A stretch of DNA of 43,139 nt from AC-69 sp044867345 (GTDB lineage: Bacteria; Actinomycetota; UBA4738; HRBIN12). Under the pieces are notes generated by a model that was given only the letters and a program-made list of their open reading frames with translations, was not told where the DNA came from and made no database searches. The stretch is from the NCBI GenBank assembly GCA_044867345.1, contig JBIOUU010000019.1, positions 1 through 43,139 on the forward strand, given 5' to 3'. The position numbers and the translations under genes were made by a program. Shown one piece after another: positions 8,890-16,206 of the stretch. The stretch's first letter is position 1, and every line of letters starts with the position of its first letter.

Positions 8890-8913
8890 CACCAAGACGC
8901 CGACGTCCTGGTG
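8890..8913 (-). terminator. Hairpin just after the HD-GYP gene
   Basis: Read on the minus strand, CACCAGGACG-TCGG-CGTCTTGGTG is a 10-base stem (one G-U pair) with a TCGG tetraloop, starting about 5 bases after the HD-GYP stop codon. No T run follows, so intrinsic termination is uncertain; it may instead protect the 3' end. The remaining bases to the marP start hold a second, imperfect hairpin but no clear promoter. Confidence 0.4.
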
Positions 8914-8918
8914 ATCGG

Positions 8919-10415
8919 CTAGGTGGATGGGTCGGAGTCGGGTGTCGCCGCGAGCGGCAGGCTGGGCGTCGGAAGGGGAGGTACCGATACCGTCGGTAGC
9001 GGGGTCACGGTCGGTAGCGGGGTCACGGACGGAAGCGGGGTCACGGACGGAAGCGGGGTCACGGTGGGGACGGGTAGCGTCGACTCCGCCGGGGAAGGTG
9101 ATGCTGTCGGGATCGGAGAAGACCCAGGCGGAGAAGCAGACGGGGAGGGCGTCCCAGTTGGGGTTTGCGAGAAGTCACCACCATCGCCGGGGGCTCCGCC
9201 GCCGGCGCCTCTCGATCCGTCGCGGATAGAGGGTGGGGGTGTACCGATGGCCGAGGCGGCGGCGACGGGCCGGCTCGATACGGAATGATCGCCGAGTGCG
9301 CTCAGGGGTCGTGCGGCCGAAGCGGATCCCACGACCGCGACGGCCGTAACCCCCGCTATTACTGTGGCGGCCGTCATCCCTTGGGCCGCGATGGCGAAAG
9401 GCTGGCCGACTTCGCGAAGGCGCGCCAGGAACGGTAGCTGGACCAGCAGCGACAACGGTCCAGTCTTCCAAAGGAGAAGGGGGAGCGAGATGTTGAAAAA
9501 GGCTCTGACGACCGCCGGATCGAACTGTCCGCCCGAGCAATCGGCGAGCTCTCTCCGGGCGGCGTGGACGGCCATGGGTCGCTTGTAGGAGCGCGCGGCG
9601 GTCATCGTGTCGTACGCGTCCGCCACGGCCACGAGCCGTCCGGCCAGGGAGATAGCGTCTCCTGCGGCCCCCGCCGGATAGCCGCCGCCATCGAACCGCT
9701 CATGGTGCTCGGCGATCGCCCCACCCCATGGACCGAGCCAGACGAGGAGCGGCGCGGCGATCCGAGCGCCCTTCTGTGGATGGGCTTGCAAGATGACCCA
9801 CTCGTCGGCGTCGAGCTTGCCGGGCTTGTTGAGGATGCTCGCTTTGACCGTGAGCTTCCCGATGTCGTGCAGAAGAGCCGCCCACCGTAGCCGATACCGG
9901 TCGTCCTCCGGCAACCGGAGCTGTCGTGCGAGGAGGTCTGTGAAAACCCGAACCCGCTCGGCGTGCCCTCGAGTTCGCCTGTCGTGGGATTGCAGGGCCG
10001 TCGCGAGCGCGAGGATCGTCGCCGCGCTCGACGATTCCTGTCGGCCTTCCGGGTCATTCCCCAGCTCGGCCAGGCGGGCCTTCAGCTCTCGGACGCTTCC
10101 GGCCTTCCTGGCCACGGCGAACCGGGATGGCGCCCGATCGGGGAAGAGCATCGAAAGCTTGAGGAGCATGACGAGGGGCGTCAGACGGCGGCCCAGACGC
10201 TCGACCGCCACGGCCGTCCCCACCCCGATGATGAGCAGCGCCCCCAGCCATGCCACCTTGCTCGCTCCCGCCTGTGGTGACGGCACCCCTCGCTGCACAG
10301 CCGTCGTGACCGCGATCGAGGCCGCGATCGGGATGAGCAGGATCAGCAGGCGGAGCATGGCCGCCAGCACCGGGCGCGCCTGCCACCGCACGTTGAGTGG
10401 GTTCTCCTCGTCCAT
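8919..10415 (-). CDS. Membrane HD-GYP-type phosphohydrolase with repetitive Pro/Thr-rich tail
   Basis: A 498-residue protein. Two N-terminal membrane segments (about 16-40 and 54-71) precede a cytoplasmic linker and an HD domain at about 140-300: His151 in RTRGHAERV, LLHDIGK with His183-Asp184, AHPQKGA, and EHHERFDGGGYPAG (236-249), the HD-GYP signature seen in cyclic-di-GMP phosphodiesterases. Two more hydrophobic segments follow (about 308-330 and 340-365). The last 120 residues are low-complexity Ser/Pro/Thr/Gly sequence with hexapeptide repeats VTPLPS/VTPLPT near the C-terminus, probably on the outer face of the membrane. The catalytic residues look complete, but whether the substrate is c-di-GMP is not known. 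It is divergent from the phosphoesterase gene at 10582, sharing a 166-base spacer. Confidence 0.8.
   Translation of the reverse strand: MDEENPLNVRWQARPVLAAMLRLLILLIPIAASIAVTTAVQRGVPSPQAGASKVAWLGALLIIGVGTAVAVERLGRRLTPLVMLLKLSMLFPDRAPSRFAVARKAGSVRELKARLAELGNDPEGRQESSSAATILALATALQSHDRRTRGHAERVRVFTDLLARQLRLPEDDRYRLRWAALLHDIGKLTVKASILNKPGKLDADEWVILQAHPQKGARIAAPLLVWLGPWGGAIAEHHERFDGGGYPAGAAGDAISLAGRLVAVADAYDTMTAARSYKRPMAVHAARRELADCSGGQFDPAVVRAFFNISLPLLLWKTGPLSLLVQLPFLARLREVGQPFAIAAQGMTAATVIAGVTAVAVVGSASAARPLSALGDHSVSSRPVAAASAIGTPPPSIRDGSRGAGGGAPGDGGDFSQTPTGTPSPSASPPGSSPIPTASPSPAESTLPVPTVTPLPSVTPLPSVTPLPTVTPLPTVSVPPLPTPSLPLAATPDSDPST
8994..9065. repeat. Four 18-base tandem repeats inside the HD-GYP gene
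   Basis: Four consecutive 18-base units of the form CGGTAGCGGGGTCACGGT or CGGAAGCGGGGTCACGGA, differing at two positions. On the minus strand each encodes one VTPLPS or VTPLPT hexapeptide. In-frame repeats like this can expand or contract by slippage and change the length of the exposed tail. Confidence 0.9.
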
Positions 10416-10568
10416 CCCCCCGGATATGTCGGTCGATCCGGCGAACCGGAATAGCCGACGAAAGGAGAGAAATCAGGGAAGGTCACTAGGGCGCTCGGCC
10501 TAGGCTGAGCCCATCTCCCACGGGGCAAACCGAGAGGCGAAGCGCGGGGCCCGCCCGGTTCGCGAAGC

Positions 10569-10574
10569 TACACT
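10569..10574 (+). promoter_or_regulatory. -10 element for a leaderless transcript of the cDPG cluster
   Basis: TACACT ends 7 bases before the GTG at 10582, so the predicted transcription start falls on or next to the start codon. No convincing -35 hexamer was found. The 166-base spacer 10416-10581 otherwise shows nothing I can name. Confidence 0.5.
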
Positions 10575-10581
10575 TGGGGCC

Positions 10582-11370
10582 GTGGTGACGATCGCCCACA
10601 TCTCGGACCCTCACGTTGGGTCGCCCTACTTCGTGCCGAACCTGATGAACCGGGTCATCGTGGAGATCAACGAACTCCGCCCCGACCTGGTCATCTGTAG
10701 CGGCGACCTGACGAACGAGGGCTACCGGCAGGAGTACAAGAACTGGGTGGCGTATGCAGAACGGCTGAAGGCGCCGCTGTTCACGGTGCCCGGCAACCAT
10801 GACGCCCGGAACGTCGGCTACCTGCATTTCGAGGAGCTGATCGGCCCCCGCCACTGGTCGATCGATGTGGGAGGGGCCCGGGTGGTTGGAGCCGACTCCA
10901 GCGAGCCGGACTTGAACGAGGGCCAGATCGGCCGGGAGCGCTACCCGTGGATCAGGGAGCAGTTCTCCCAGCCCGCCGACCTGAAGGTATTCGTGCTGCA
11001 CCATCACCTGATCCCGGTTCCCGGCACCGGCCGGGAGCGGAGCACCGTGATGGACGCGGGCGATCTCCTGGAGGAGCTCATCGCCGCCGGCGTGAACATC
11101 GTGCTGTCTGGGCACAAGCACGTGCCGTACGTGTGGCGACTGGAGAACCTGTACATCGCGAACGCCGGGACGGTGGCGTCCCTGCGCCTGCGGGGGTATA
11201 CGAAGCCCTGCTACAACGTGCTGGAGTTCGAGGGGGACGAGGTCAAGATCACCCGAACGTTCCCCTTCGGCGGGGGAAGTGCCATCGCCCATTTCTCGCT
11301 CTCGTCCGGAGAGCAGTTCTACCGGGAGTTCGAGCCGCCGGTTCAGCAGGCCACGGCACACACGGAGTAG
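10582..11370 (+). CDS. Calcineurin-like metallophosphoesterase, possible cDPG-related phosphodiesterase
   Basis: A 262-residue cytoplasmic phosphoesterase of the Icc/CpdA-like class. All metal-binding blocks are present: DPH (Asp9, His11), GD (Asp42), GNHD (71-74), LHHH (139-142) and SGHKH (176-180). These enzymes hydrolyse phosphodiesters or phosphomonoesters using two metal ions. The GTG start has no Shine-Dalgarno site but a TACACT hexamer 7 bases upstream, as expected for leaderless translation. It stands first in the cluster, 36 bases before cyclic 2,3-diphosphoglycerate synthetase. A role in opening or recycling the cyclic compound is an inference from position only; hydrolysis of cyclic nucleotides is the alternative. 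Confidence 0.85.
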   Translation: MVTIAHISDPHVGSPYFVPNLMNRVIVEINELRPDLVICSGDLTNEGYRQEYKNWVAYAERLKAPLFTVPGNHDARNVGYLHFEELIGPRHWSIDVGGARVVGADSSEPDLNEGQIGRERYPWIREQFSQPADLKVFVLHHHLIPVPGTGRERSTVMDAGDLLEELIAAGVNIVLSGHKHVPYVWRLENLYIANAGTVASLRLRGYTKPCYNVLEFEGDEVKITRTFPFGGGSAIAHFSLSSGEQFYREFEPPVQQATAHTE

Positions 11371-11386
11371 GCCCGGGCGCGGGCCT
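11369..11386 (+). terminator. GC-rich hairpin between phosphoesterase and cDPGS
   Basis: AGGCCCG and CGGGCCT form a perfect 7-base stem with a GGCG loop, starting in the phosphoesterase stop codon. No T run follows and a strong ribosome binding site (GGAGGG, 11395-11400) for the next gene lies just beyond. It could reduce read-through or stabilise an upstream mRNA rather than end the operon. Confidence 0.3.
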
Positions 11387-11406
11387 CGACCTTCGGAGGG
11401 AACGTC

Positions 11407-12738
11407 GTGAGGGTCCTCGTCCTCGTGGACGGTGAGCACTACCCGCCGGTGACCAGGTGGGGGATCGAGACCGCGCGGAGCAGGGGTCACGAGGTCGTCG
11501 CCGCGCTGTTCCTCGGTGGGACGGAGAAGGTGGACCCGGTGGCGCTTCCCGACCTCGGCCTCCCGACCCGCCCTGCTGGGACGAACATCATGGCCGCCCT
11601 GGCCGATGCGCTCGACAGTTTGAGGCCGGAGGCGGTGCTCGACCTGTCGGACGAGCCCGTGGTGGGTTACCGGGAGCGGATGGAGCTCGCCGCCGTGTCC
11701 CTGGTGCGAGGCATCCCCTACTTCGGTCCGGACTTCCGCCTTGACCCACCCATCTCCGGCCCACCACTTCGGCTTCCCACCGTCGCGGTGATCGGGACGG
11801 GGAAGCGCACGGGCAAGACGGCGATCGGCGGCGAGGTCGCTCGGGTGGCCAAAGCGATCGGCCACAATCCCATCGTGGTCGCCATGGGCCGCGGGGGCCC
11901 ACCGGAGCCCCAGGTGGCCCGAGCCGAGACCGTGACGCTGGACGGGCTTCTCGAACTTGTCCGAAGGGGCGAGCACGCCGCGTCCGACTACCTGGAGGAT
12001 GCCATCACGTCGGGCGTCACGACGATCGGGGCCCGGCGGGCGGGCGGAGGCATGGCCGGAGCACCGTTCACCTCCAACGTGCGGGAGGCGGCAGAGCTGG
12101 CGGTGGACCTGGGGGCGGGCCTGGTCGTGCTGGAAGGGAGTGGCTCGGCCGTTCCCCCGGTTCCGTGGGACGCGGGGATCCTGGCCGTCCCGGCCTCGGC
12201 GCCGCCCGAGTACCTGGGCGGCTACCTGGGCCCCTATCGACTGTTGCTATCGGACCTGGTGGTGCTTACAATGGCTGGGAGCCCGATCGCAGGGCCCGAG
12301 AACCTCCTCGCCCTGACATCCCACGTCCAGCGAATCCGCGGTGATGCCCGGGTCGTTGTGACGGACCTTCAACCGGTTCCGCTGGGCGACGTGCGAGGCA
12401 AGGAGGCTTTCTTCACCACCACCGCACCCCAGGCAGTCGCGGCGAAGCAGGTGGCTTGGCTGGAGGCGGGCTTCGGATGCACGGTGGTCGGTTGGAGCGC
12501 CCGCCTGGCCGATCGGTCGGGGTTGCTGGAGGACCTGGAGAAGGCAGAGGCATACGAGGTGCTCCTCACCGAGTTGAAGGCGGCGGCCGTGGACGTGGCC
12601 TGTGAGCGGGCCGTGGCACGGGGGGCGGCGGTGGTCTTCGTGGACAACCGGCCCCTGGCGGTCGACGGTGGGACCGACCTCTTCAATCTGCTCGCGGAGA
12701 CGATGGACCTCGCGGTGAAACGGCAAGAGGCGCGATGA
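11407..12738 (+). CDS. cpgS: Cyclic 2,3-diphosphoglycerate synthetase
   Basis: A 443-residue protein with the hallmarks of the cDPGS family known from methanogens. The N-terminus LVDGEHYPPVTRWGIE followed by FLGGTEKVDP is the family start, and residues 129-142 carry the P-loop GTGKRTGKTAIGG; further blocks are VVAMGRGGPPEPQ (mid-protein) and VVLEGSGSAVPPVPWDA. The enzyme uses ATP to form an intramolecular phosphoanhydride in 2,3-diphosphoglycerate, giving cyclic 2,3-diphosphoglycerate. GTG 11407 has GGAGGG six bases upstream. The stop overlaps the ATG of 2-phosphoglycerate kinase (ATGA), so the two pathway enzymes are translationally coupled. The length is close to that of the archaeal enzyme and no key motif is missing. 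The symbol follows use for the archaeal gene. Confidence 0.88.
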   Translation: MRVLVLVDGEHYPPVTRWGIETARSRGHEVVAALFLGGTEKVDPVALPDLGLPTRPAGTNIMAALADALDSLRPEAVLDLSDEPVVGYRERMELAAVSLVRGIPYFGPDFRLDPPISGPPLRLPTVAVIGTGKRTGKTAIGGEVARVAKAIGHNPIVVAMGRGGPPEPQVARAETVTLDGLLELVRRGEHAASDYLEDAITSGVTTIGARRAGGGMAGAPFTSNVREAAELAVDLGAGLVVLEGSGSAVPPVPWDAGILAVPASAPPEYLGGYLGPYRLLLSDLVVLTMAGSPIAGPENLLALTSHVQRIRGDARVVVTDLQPVPLGDVRGKEAFFTTTAPQAVAAKQVAWLEAGFGCTVVGWSARLADRSGLLEDLEKAEAYEVLLTELKAAAVDVACERAVARGAAVVFVDNRPLAVDGGTDLFNLLAETMDLAVKRQEAR

Positions 12739-13715
12739 CGAAAGACTCCAAGAACCAGCACATCCTCATCTCGGACAAGGAGACCGGCCTTCCCTACTCC
12801 AAGGGATTGATGGCCTCGCAGGTGATGGTGACCGGCCTGTCACCGTGGCGGTCCTATCAGGTCGCGGAGGCCATCGAGGGACGCCTCCGCGAGCTGGGCA
12901 CGCCCTCGGTCACCACCGGGGAGCTCGACCGGTTGGCCGTCTCGGTGATCGAGGACCTGGCCGGCGAGCGCTATGCGAAGAACTACATCCGGTGGCGCGA
13001 GGTCGACGCCCTCGACATCCCGCTGATCGTCCTGATCGGGGGGGCCACCGGTGTCGGGAAGTCCACCATCGCCACCCAGCTCGCGACGCGCCTGGGGATC
13101 GTCCGGGTGGTGGCCACCGATGCGGTGCGCGAGGTCATGCGGGGGGTGTTCTCCAGGGAGCTCATGCCGGCGCTCTACAAGTCGTCGTTCGAGGCCGGCG
13201 ACGCGCTTCGGGAGCCGCCGACCAAGGATGCCGTCGTCGTGGGGTTTCGGGAGCAGGTGTCGGCGGTGTCGATCGGTGTCGATGCCCTGCTCGAACGGGC
13301 AGCCGTGGAAGGCATGAGCATGATCATCGAGGGCGCCCACGTTGTCCCGGGGTTCGTGGACCTCGACTCGAGGGCCGGCCGGGTCATGGCCGTGCCGGTC
13401 ATCGTGACGGTGGAGGACGAGGTGATGCACCGCAACCACTTCCTGGCACGGTCGGCGGACCATGCTGGGCGGCCGGCGACCAAATACATGGATGGGTTCG
13501 ACAAGATCCGTAGGGTCCAGCGCTACATCAAGAGCCAGGCGCTGTCCCACGGCGTGCCGGTCATCCCCAACTACAACTTCGACCAGGCCCTGGCGGCCGT
13601 CATCGACCTGGTCATGGAGATGGTGACCGAACGGATCGCCGGGTCCACACCCGGTGACGGTGAGCGCGCTCGCCTGGCCTTCGGAAAGGAAGGTGCACAT
13701 GAGGCTGTTCCTTGA
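12735..13715 (+). CDS. 2-phosphoglycerate kinase
   Basis: A 326-residue kinase that makes 2,3-diphosphoglycerate from 2-phosphoglycerate and ATP. Residues about 8-90 are an ATP-cone-like regulatory domain (LPYSKGLMASQVMVTGLSP, then AKNYIRWREV), the arrangement I know from archaeal 2PGK proteins. The kinase domain starts with PLIVLIGGATGVGKSTIA (Walker A at 102-111), then VVATDAVREVMRGVFSREL, SMIIEGAHVVPGF and RNHFLARS. The archaeal homologue I recall has GTST where this protein has the canonical GKST. It overlaps cDPGS by 4 bases upstream and the next gene by 17 bases downstream, consistent with one operon. The N-terminal cone suggests control by adenine nucleotides; that is family inference. 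Confidence 0.9.
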   Translation: MTKDSKNQHILISDKETGLPYSKGLMASQVMVTGLSPWRSYQVAEAIEGRLRELGTPSVTTGELDRLAVSVIEDLAGERYAKNYIRWREVDALDIPLIVLIGGATGVGKSTIATQLATRLGIVRVVATDAVREVMRGVFSRELMPALYKSSFEAGDALREPPTKDAVVVGFREQVSAVSIGVDALLERAAVEGMSMIIEGAHVVPGFVDLDSRAGRVMAVPVIVTVEDEVMHRNHFLARSADHAGRPATKYMDGFDKIRRVQRYIKSQALSHGVPVIPNYNFDQALAAVIDLVMEMVTERIAGSTPGDGERARLAFGKEGAHEAVP

Positions 13716-14361
13716 TACGGCGAACCTCGAAGAGATCCGAGAGATCAACCGGTGGGGGGTCCTTTCCGGCGTCACGACCAATCCCACCCTCGTGAGCAAG
13801 GAGAACGACGACCCGGAGGCCCTCTGGAAGGAGATCCTGGCCGAGGTGGACGGGGACGTGTCCCTGGAGACCACCGAGCCAGAGGCCGATCCGATGTACA
13901 AGCAGGGGCTGCACCTGGCCCAGATGGGCCCCAATGCCGTGGTGAAGGTCCCCATGACCCCCGACGGCCTGGAGGCGGGGAAGCGGCTGGTCGCCGACGG
14001 CATCCGGATCAACGTGACCCTGGTGTTCTCTCCGGCGCAGGCCATCCTCGCTGCCGAGATCGGGGCCTACATCGTCTCGCCGTTCCTGGGTCGGATCGAC
14101 GACGTGGCCTCCGACGGGATGTACGCGCTGCGGCAGATCTGCGAGATCTATGAAATCCAGGGCTACGATACGAACGTCCTTGCGGCGTCGCTCCGCCACC
14201 CGATGCACGTGGTGGAGTCTGCCATCGCTGGCGCGGACATCGCGACGATGCCGTACGACGTGTTCGTCAAGTTGGTGAAGCATCCGCTGACTGATGTGGG
14301 CTTGCAGAAGTTCGGCCAGGACTGGCAAGCCCTTCAGCGGAATTTGAAGGGAGGAGCCTAG
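13699..14361 (+). CDS. Transaldolase / fructose-6-phosphate aldolase-family protein
   Basis: A 220-residue class I aldolase of the short transaldolase subfamily (TalC/FSA type). MRLFLDTANLEEIREI at the start, GVTTNPTLV (24-32), the Schiff-base lysine in AVVKVPMT (Lys83), INVTLVFS and SPFLGRIDD are all present. The family exchanges dihydroxyacetone units in the non-oxidative pentose phosphate pathway, or cleaves fructose 6-phosphate. The ATG at 13699, preceded by GGAAAGGAAGG, lies inside the end of the 2PGK gene, so a 17-base overlap ties it to that operon. It may simply serve central carbon flow; a direct link to the cyclic diphosphoglycerate route is not evident. Confidence 0.9.
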   Translation: MRLFLDTANLEEIREINRWGVLSGVTTNPTLVSKENDDPEALWKEILAEVDGDVSLETTEPEADPMYKQGLHLAQMGPNAVVKVPMTPDGLEAGKRLVADGIRINVTLVFSPAQAILAAEIGAYIVSPFLGRIDDVASDGMYALRQICEIYEIQGYDTNVLAASLRHPMHVVESAIAGADIATMPYDVFVKLVKHPLTDVGLQKFGQDWQALQRNLKGGA

Positions 14362-15936
14362 TTGGCACCCGAAACGATGGAGAAGAGCGTCCTCGAGGGC
14401 AAGGTCGCGTCGGAGCTACACACGATCGCGGCCGGCCTGGGAATCGGGGGGCATCAGAAACTGAAGAAGGCGGAGTTGGTCGATGCGATCCTCGCCGCGG
14501 CCCAGGATGGTCACGCCGCGGAGGACACGGACTTGTCCCCGCCGCGACCGGCGGAGGCCTCGGCGGCACCCGCCGAGCAACAGACCCAAGCCTCCGACAA
14601 CGGCGAGTCTACGGCGGCCCCCACCCGCACCGAGCCGCGTGAGGTTCGCGAGCCGGGTGGACGCCCGGAGGTCAGGCCCGGGTCGGAAGGAAGGCCCGGA
14701 CAGGAAGGAAGGCCCGGACCCGACGGGGGTCGGCGACGGCTATCGAGAGAGGAGCGACGCCGGTTCCGGGAGGAGCGCCGCCAACGCGAGGTGGAGGCCC
14801 GGGAGGAGGAGATCGCCACCGCCCCCACGGCCACCGGGCTGCTGGACGTGCTGCCGGAGGGTTACGGGTTCCTTCGAACGTCCGGCTACCTTCCTGGGCC
14901 CGAGGACATCTACGTGTCCCTCTCGCAGGTTCGCCGATTCATGCTCCGCAAGGGCGACGTGGTCACGGGCAAGGTCCGCCAGCCCAAGGACAGCGAGAAG
15001 TACTTCGCGCTGCTCCAGATCGAGACCATCAACGGCGTGGACCCCGAGACGGCCAAGCAGCGGCCGGTCTTCGAGAAGCTCACGCCGCTCTTCCCCCACG
15101 AGCGCTTCCGCCTGGAGAGCTCCCCGAGCGACGTGACCGCCAGGATCATCGACATGGTCGCGCCGATCGGGAAGGGCCAGCGCGGGATGGTGGTCTCGCC
15201 ACCCAAGGCCGGCAAGACCACCGTGCTGAAGAACATCGCGAACGGGATCCTGACGTCGAATCCGGAGACCCACGTCATCGTGCTGCTCGTTGACGAGCGG
15301 CCGGAGGAGGTCACCGACTGGCAGCGGACGGTCCAGGCCGCGGAGGTCGTGTACTCGACCTTCGACAAGCCGCCGGACCAGCACATCCAGGTGACGGAGC
15401 TCGTCCTGGAGCGGGCGAAGCGCCTGGCCGAGATGGGCAACGACGTGGCCATCATCCTGGATTCGATCACCCGGCTGGCGCGGGCCTATAACCTGGCCGC
15501 GCCGGCATCCGGCAAGATCCTGTCGGGCGGGATCGACTCGACCGCGCTGTACCCGCCGAGGCGATTCTTCGGCGCCGCCCGCAACATCGAGGAGGGCGGG
15601 TCGCTCACCATCATCGCGAGCGCGCTCGTCGAGACGGGATCCCGGATGGACGAGGGCATCTTCGAGGAGTTCAAGGGCACCGGGAACATGGAGATCCGTC
15701 TCGACCGCGCCCTGGCCGAGAAGCGGATCTTCCCGGCCATCAACGTCGAGGCCTCCAGCACCCGCAAGGAGGAGTTGCTGATGCCTCAGGAGGAGCTGGC
15801 CCTGGTGTGGCGGCTCCGCCGGGTCCTCCACGCGCTGGAGCCGGGCGCTGCGCTCGAGCTCCTGGTGGACAAGATCCGGGCCACGAAGTCGAACGAGCAG
15901 TTCCTGAAGGAGATCGCGAAGGCGCCGGCATCGTAA
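14362..15936 (+). CDS. rho: Transcription termination factor Rho
   Basis: A 524-residue hexameric RNA-dependent ATPase that ends transcription. An N-terminal SAP-like helix pair (LHTIAAGLG...KKAELVDAIL) is followed by an insertion of about 95 residues rich in Glu, Arg, Pro and Gly (residues 50-150), as in other actinobacterial Rho proteins. Then come the RNA-binding cold-shock-like domain (LPEGYGFLRTSGYL), Walker A PPKAGKTTVL (Lys285), LLVDERPEEVTDW and the R-loop/Q-loop region KILSGGIDSTALYPP. The start is a TTG immediately after the transaldolase stop, with GGAGG 7 bases upstream; the ATG at 14377 has no such site. The insertion contains a duplicated 18-base unit. Length is on the short side for a high-GC actinobacterial Rho. 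Confidence 0.97.
   Translation: MAPETMEKSVLEGKVASELHTIAAGLGIGGHQKLKKAELVDAILAAAQDGHAAEDTDLSPPRPAEASAAPAEQQTQASDNGESTAAPTRTEPREVREPGGRPEVRPGSEGRPGQEGRPGPDGGRRRLSREERRRFREERRQREVEAREEEIATAPTATGLLDVLPEGYGFLRTSGYLPGPEDIYVSLSQVRRFMLRKGDVVTGKVRQPKDSEKYFALLQIETINGVDPETAKQRPVFEKLTPLFPHERFRLESSPSDVTARIIDMVAPIGKGQRGMVVSPPKAGKTTVLKNIANGILTSNPETHVIVLLVDERPEEVTDWQRTVQAAEVVYSTFDKPPDQHIQVTELVLERAKRLAEMGNDVAIILDSITRLARAYNLAAPASGKILSGGIDSTALYPPRRFFGAARNIEEGGSLTIIASALVETGSRMDEGIFEEFKGTGNMEIRLDRALAEKRIFPAINVEASSTRKEELLMPQEELALVWRLRRVLHALEPGAALELLVDKIRATKSNEQFLKEIAKAPAS
14685..14719 (+). repeat. 18-base duplication in the Rho insertion
   Basis: GGAAGGAAGGCCCGGAC occurs at 14685-14701 and again at 14703-14719, giving the peptide repeat EGRPGQ-EGRPGP. 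It lies in the disordered RNA-affine insertion, a region known to vary in length among actinobacteria. Confidence 0.85.
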
Positions 15937-15945
15937 GCTGCCGGC
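15924..15945 (+). other. Hairpin across the rho stop codon
   Basis: GCCGGCA (15924-15930) and TGCCGGC (15939-15945) pair around the rho stop codon. There is no T run, and rpmE follows after a good ribosome site (GAGGAGACG), so this looks like a processing or stability element rather than a terminator. Confidence 0.3.
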
Positions 15946-15976
15946 CGAAACCAATCATGAGGAGACGACGAACAGA

Positions 15977-16192
15977 ATGAAGCAGGGAATCCACCCCGAG
16001 TACGTCATGGCAACCGTGCACTGTTCCTGCGGGAACACGTTCACCACGCGTTCCACCAAGCCGGAGCTTCGCGTCGAGATCTGCTCGAACTGCCACCCCT
16101 TCTACACGGGCAAGCAGAAGCTGGTCGACACCGGGGGCCGCGTGGAGCGGTTCCAGCGCCGGTACGGGCAGCGGTCCGCGCCGCAGTCCTGA
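15977..16192 (+). CDS. rpmE: 50S ribosomal protein bL31
   Basis: A 71-residue large-subunit ribosomal protein. It is the zinc-binding (C+) form: cysteines in HCSCGNTF and ICSNCHPFYTG can hold one zinc. The start MKQGIHPEYVMATVHC and the region VDTGGRVERFQRRYG are diagnostic. It follows rho with a 40-base spacer, as in mycobacteria. The presence of the zinc form implies that a zinc-free paralogue, if any, would lie elsewhere and respond to zinc limitation. Confidence 0.97.
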   Translation: MKQGIHPEYVMATVHCSCGNTFTTRSTKPELRVEICSNCHPFYTGKQKLVDTGGRVERFQRRYGQRSAPQS

Positions 16193-16206
16193 TCGCCGCA
16201 TCGCGG

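Noticed and set aside
8819..8918. Gap searched for a tRNA or small RNA
   Set aside because: It contains two hairpins but no cloverleaf or TPsiC arm; the hairpins are better explained as transcript-end structures.
8994..9065. Tandem repeats considered as a CRISPR or origin-like iteron array
   Set aside because: Units are adjacent without spacers and stay in frame as hexapeptides of a coding sequence.
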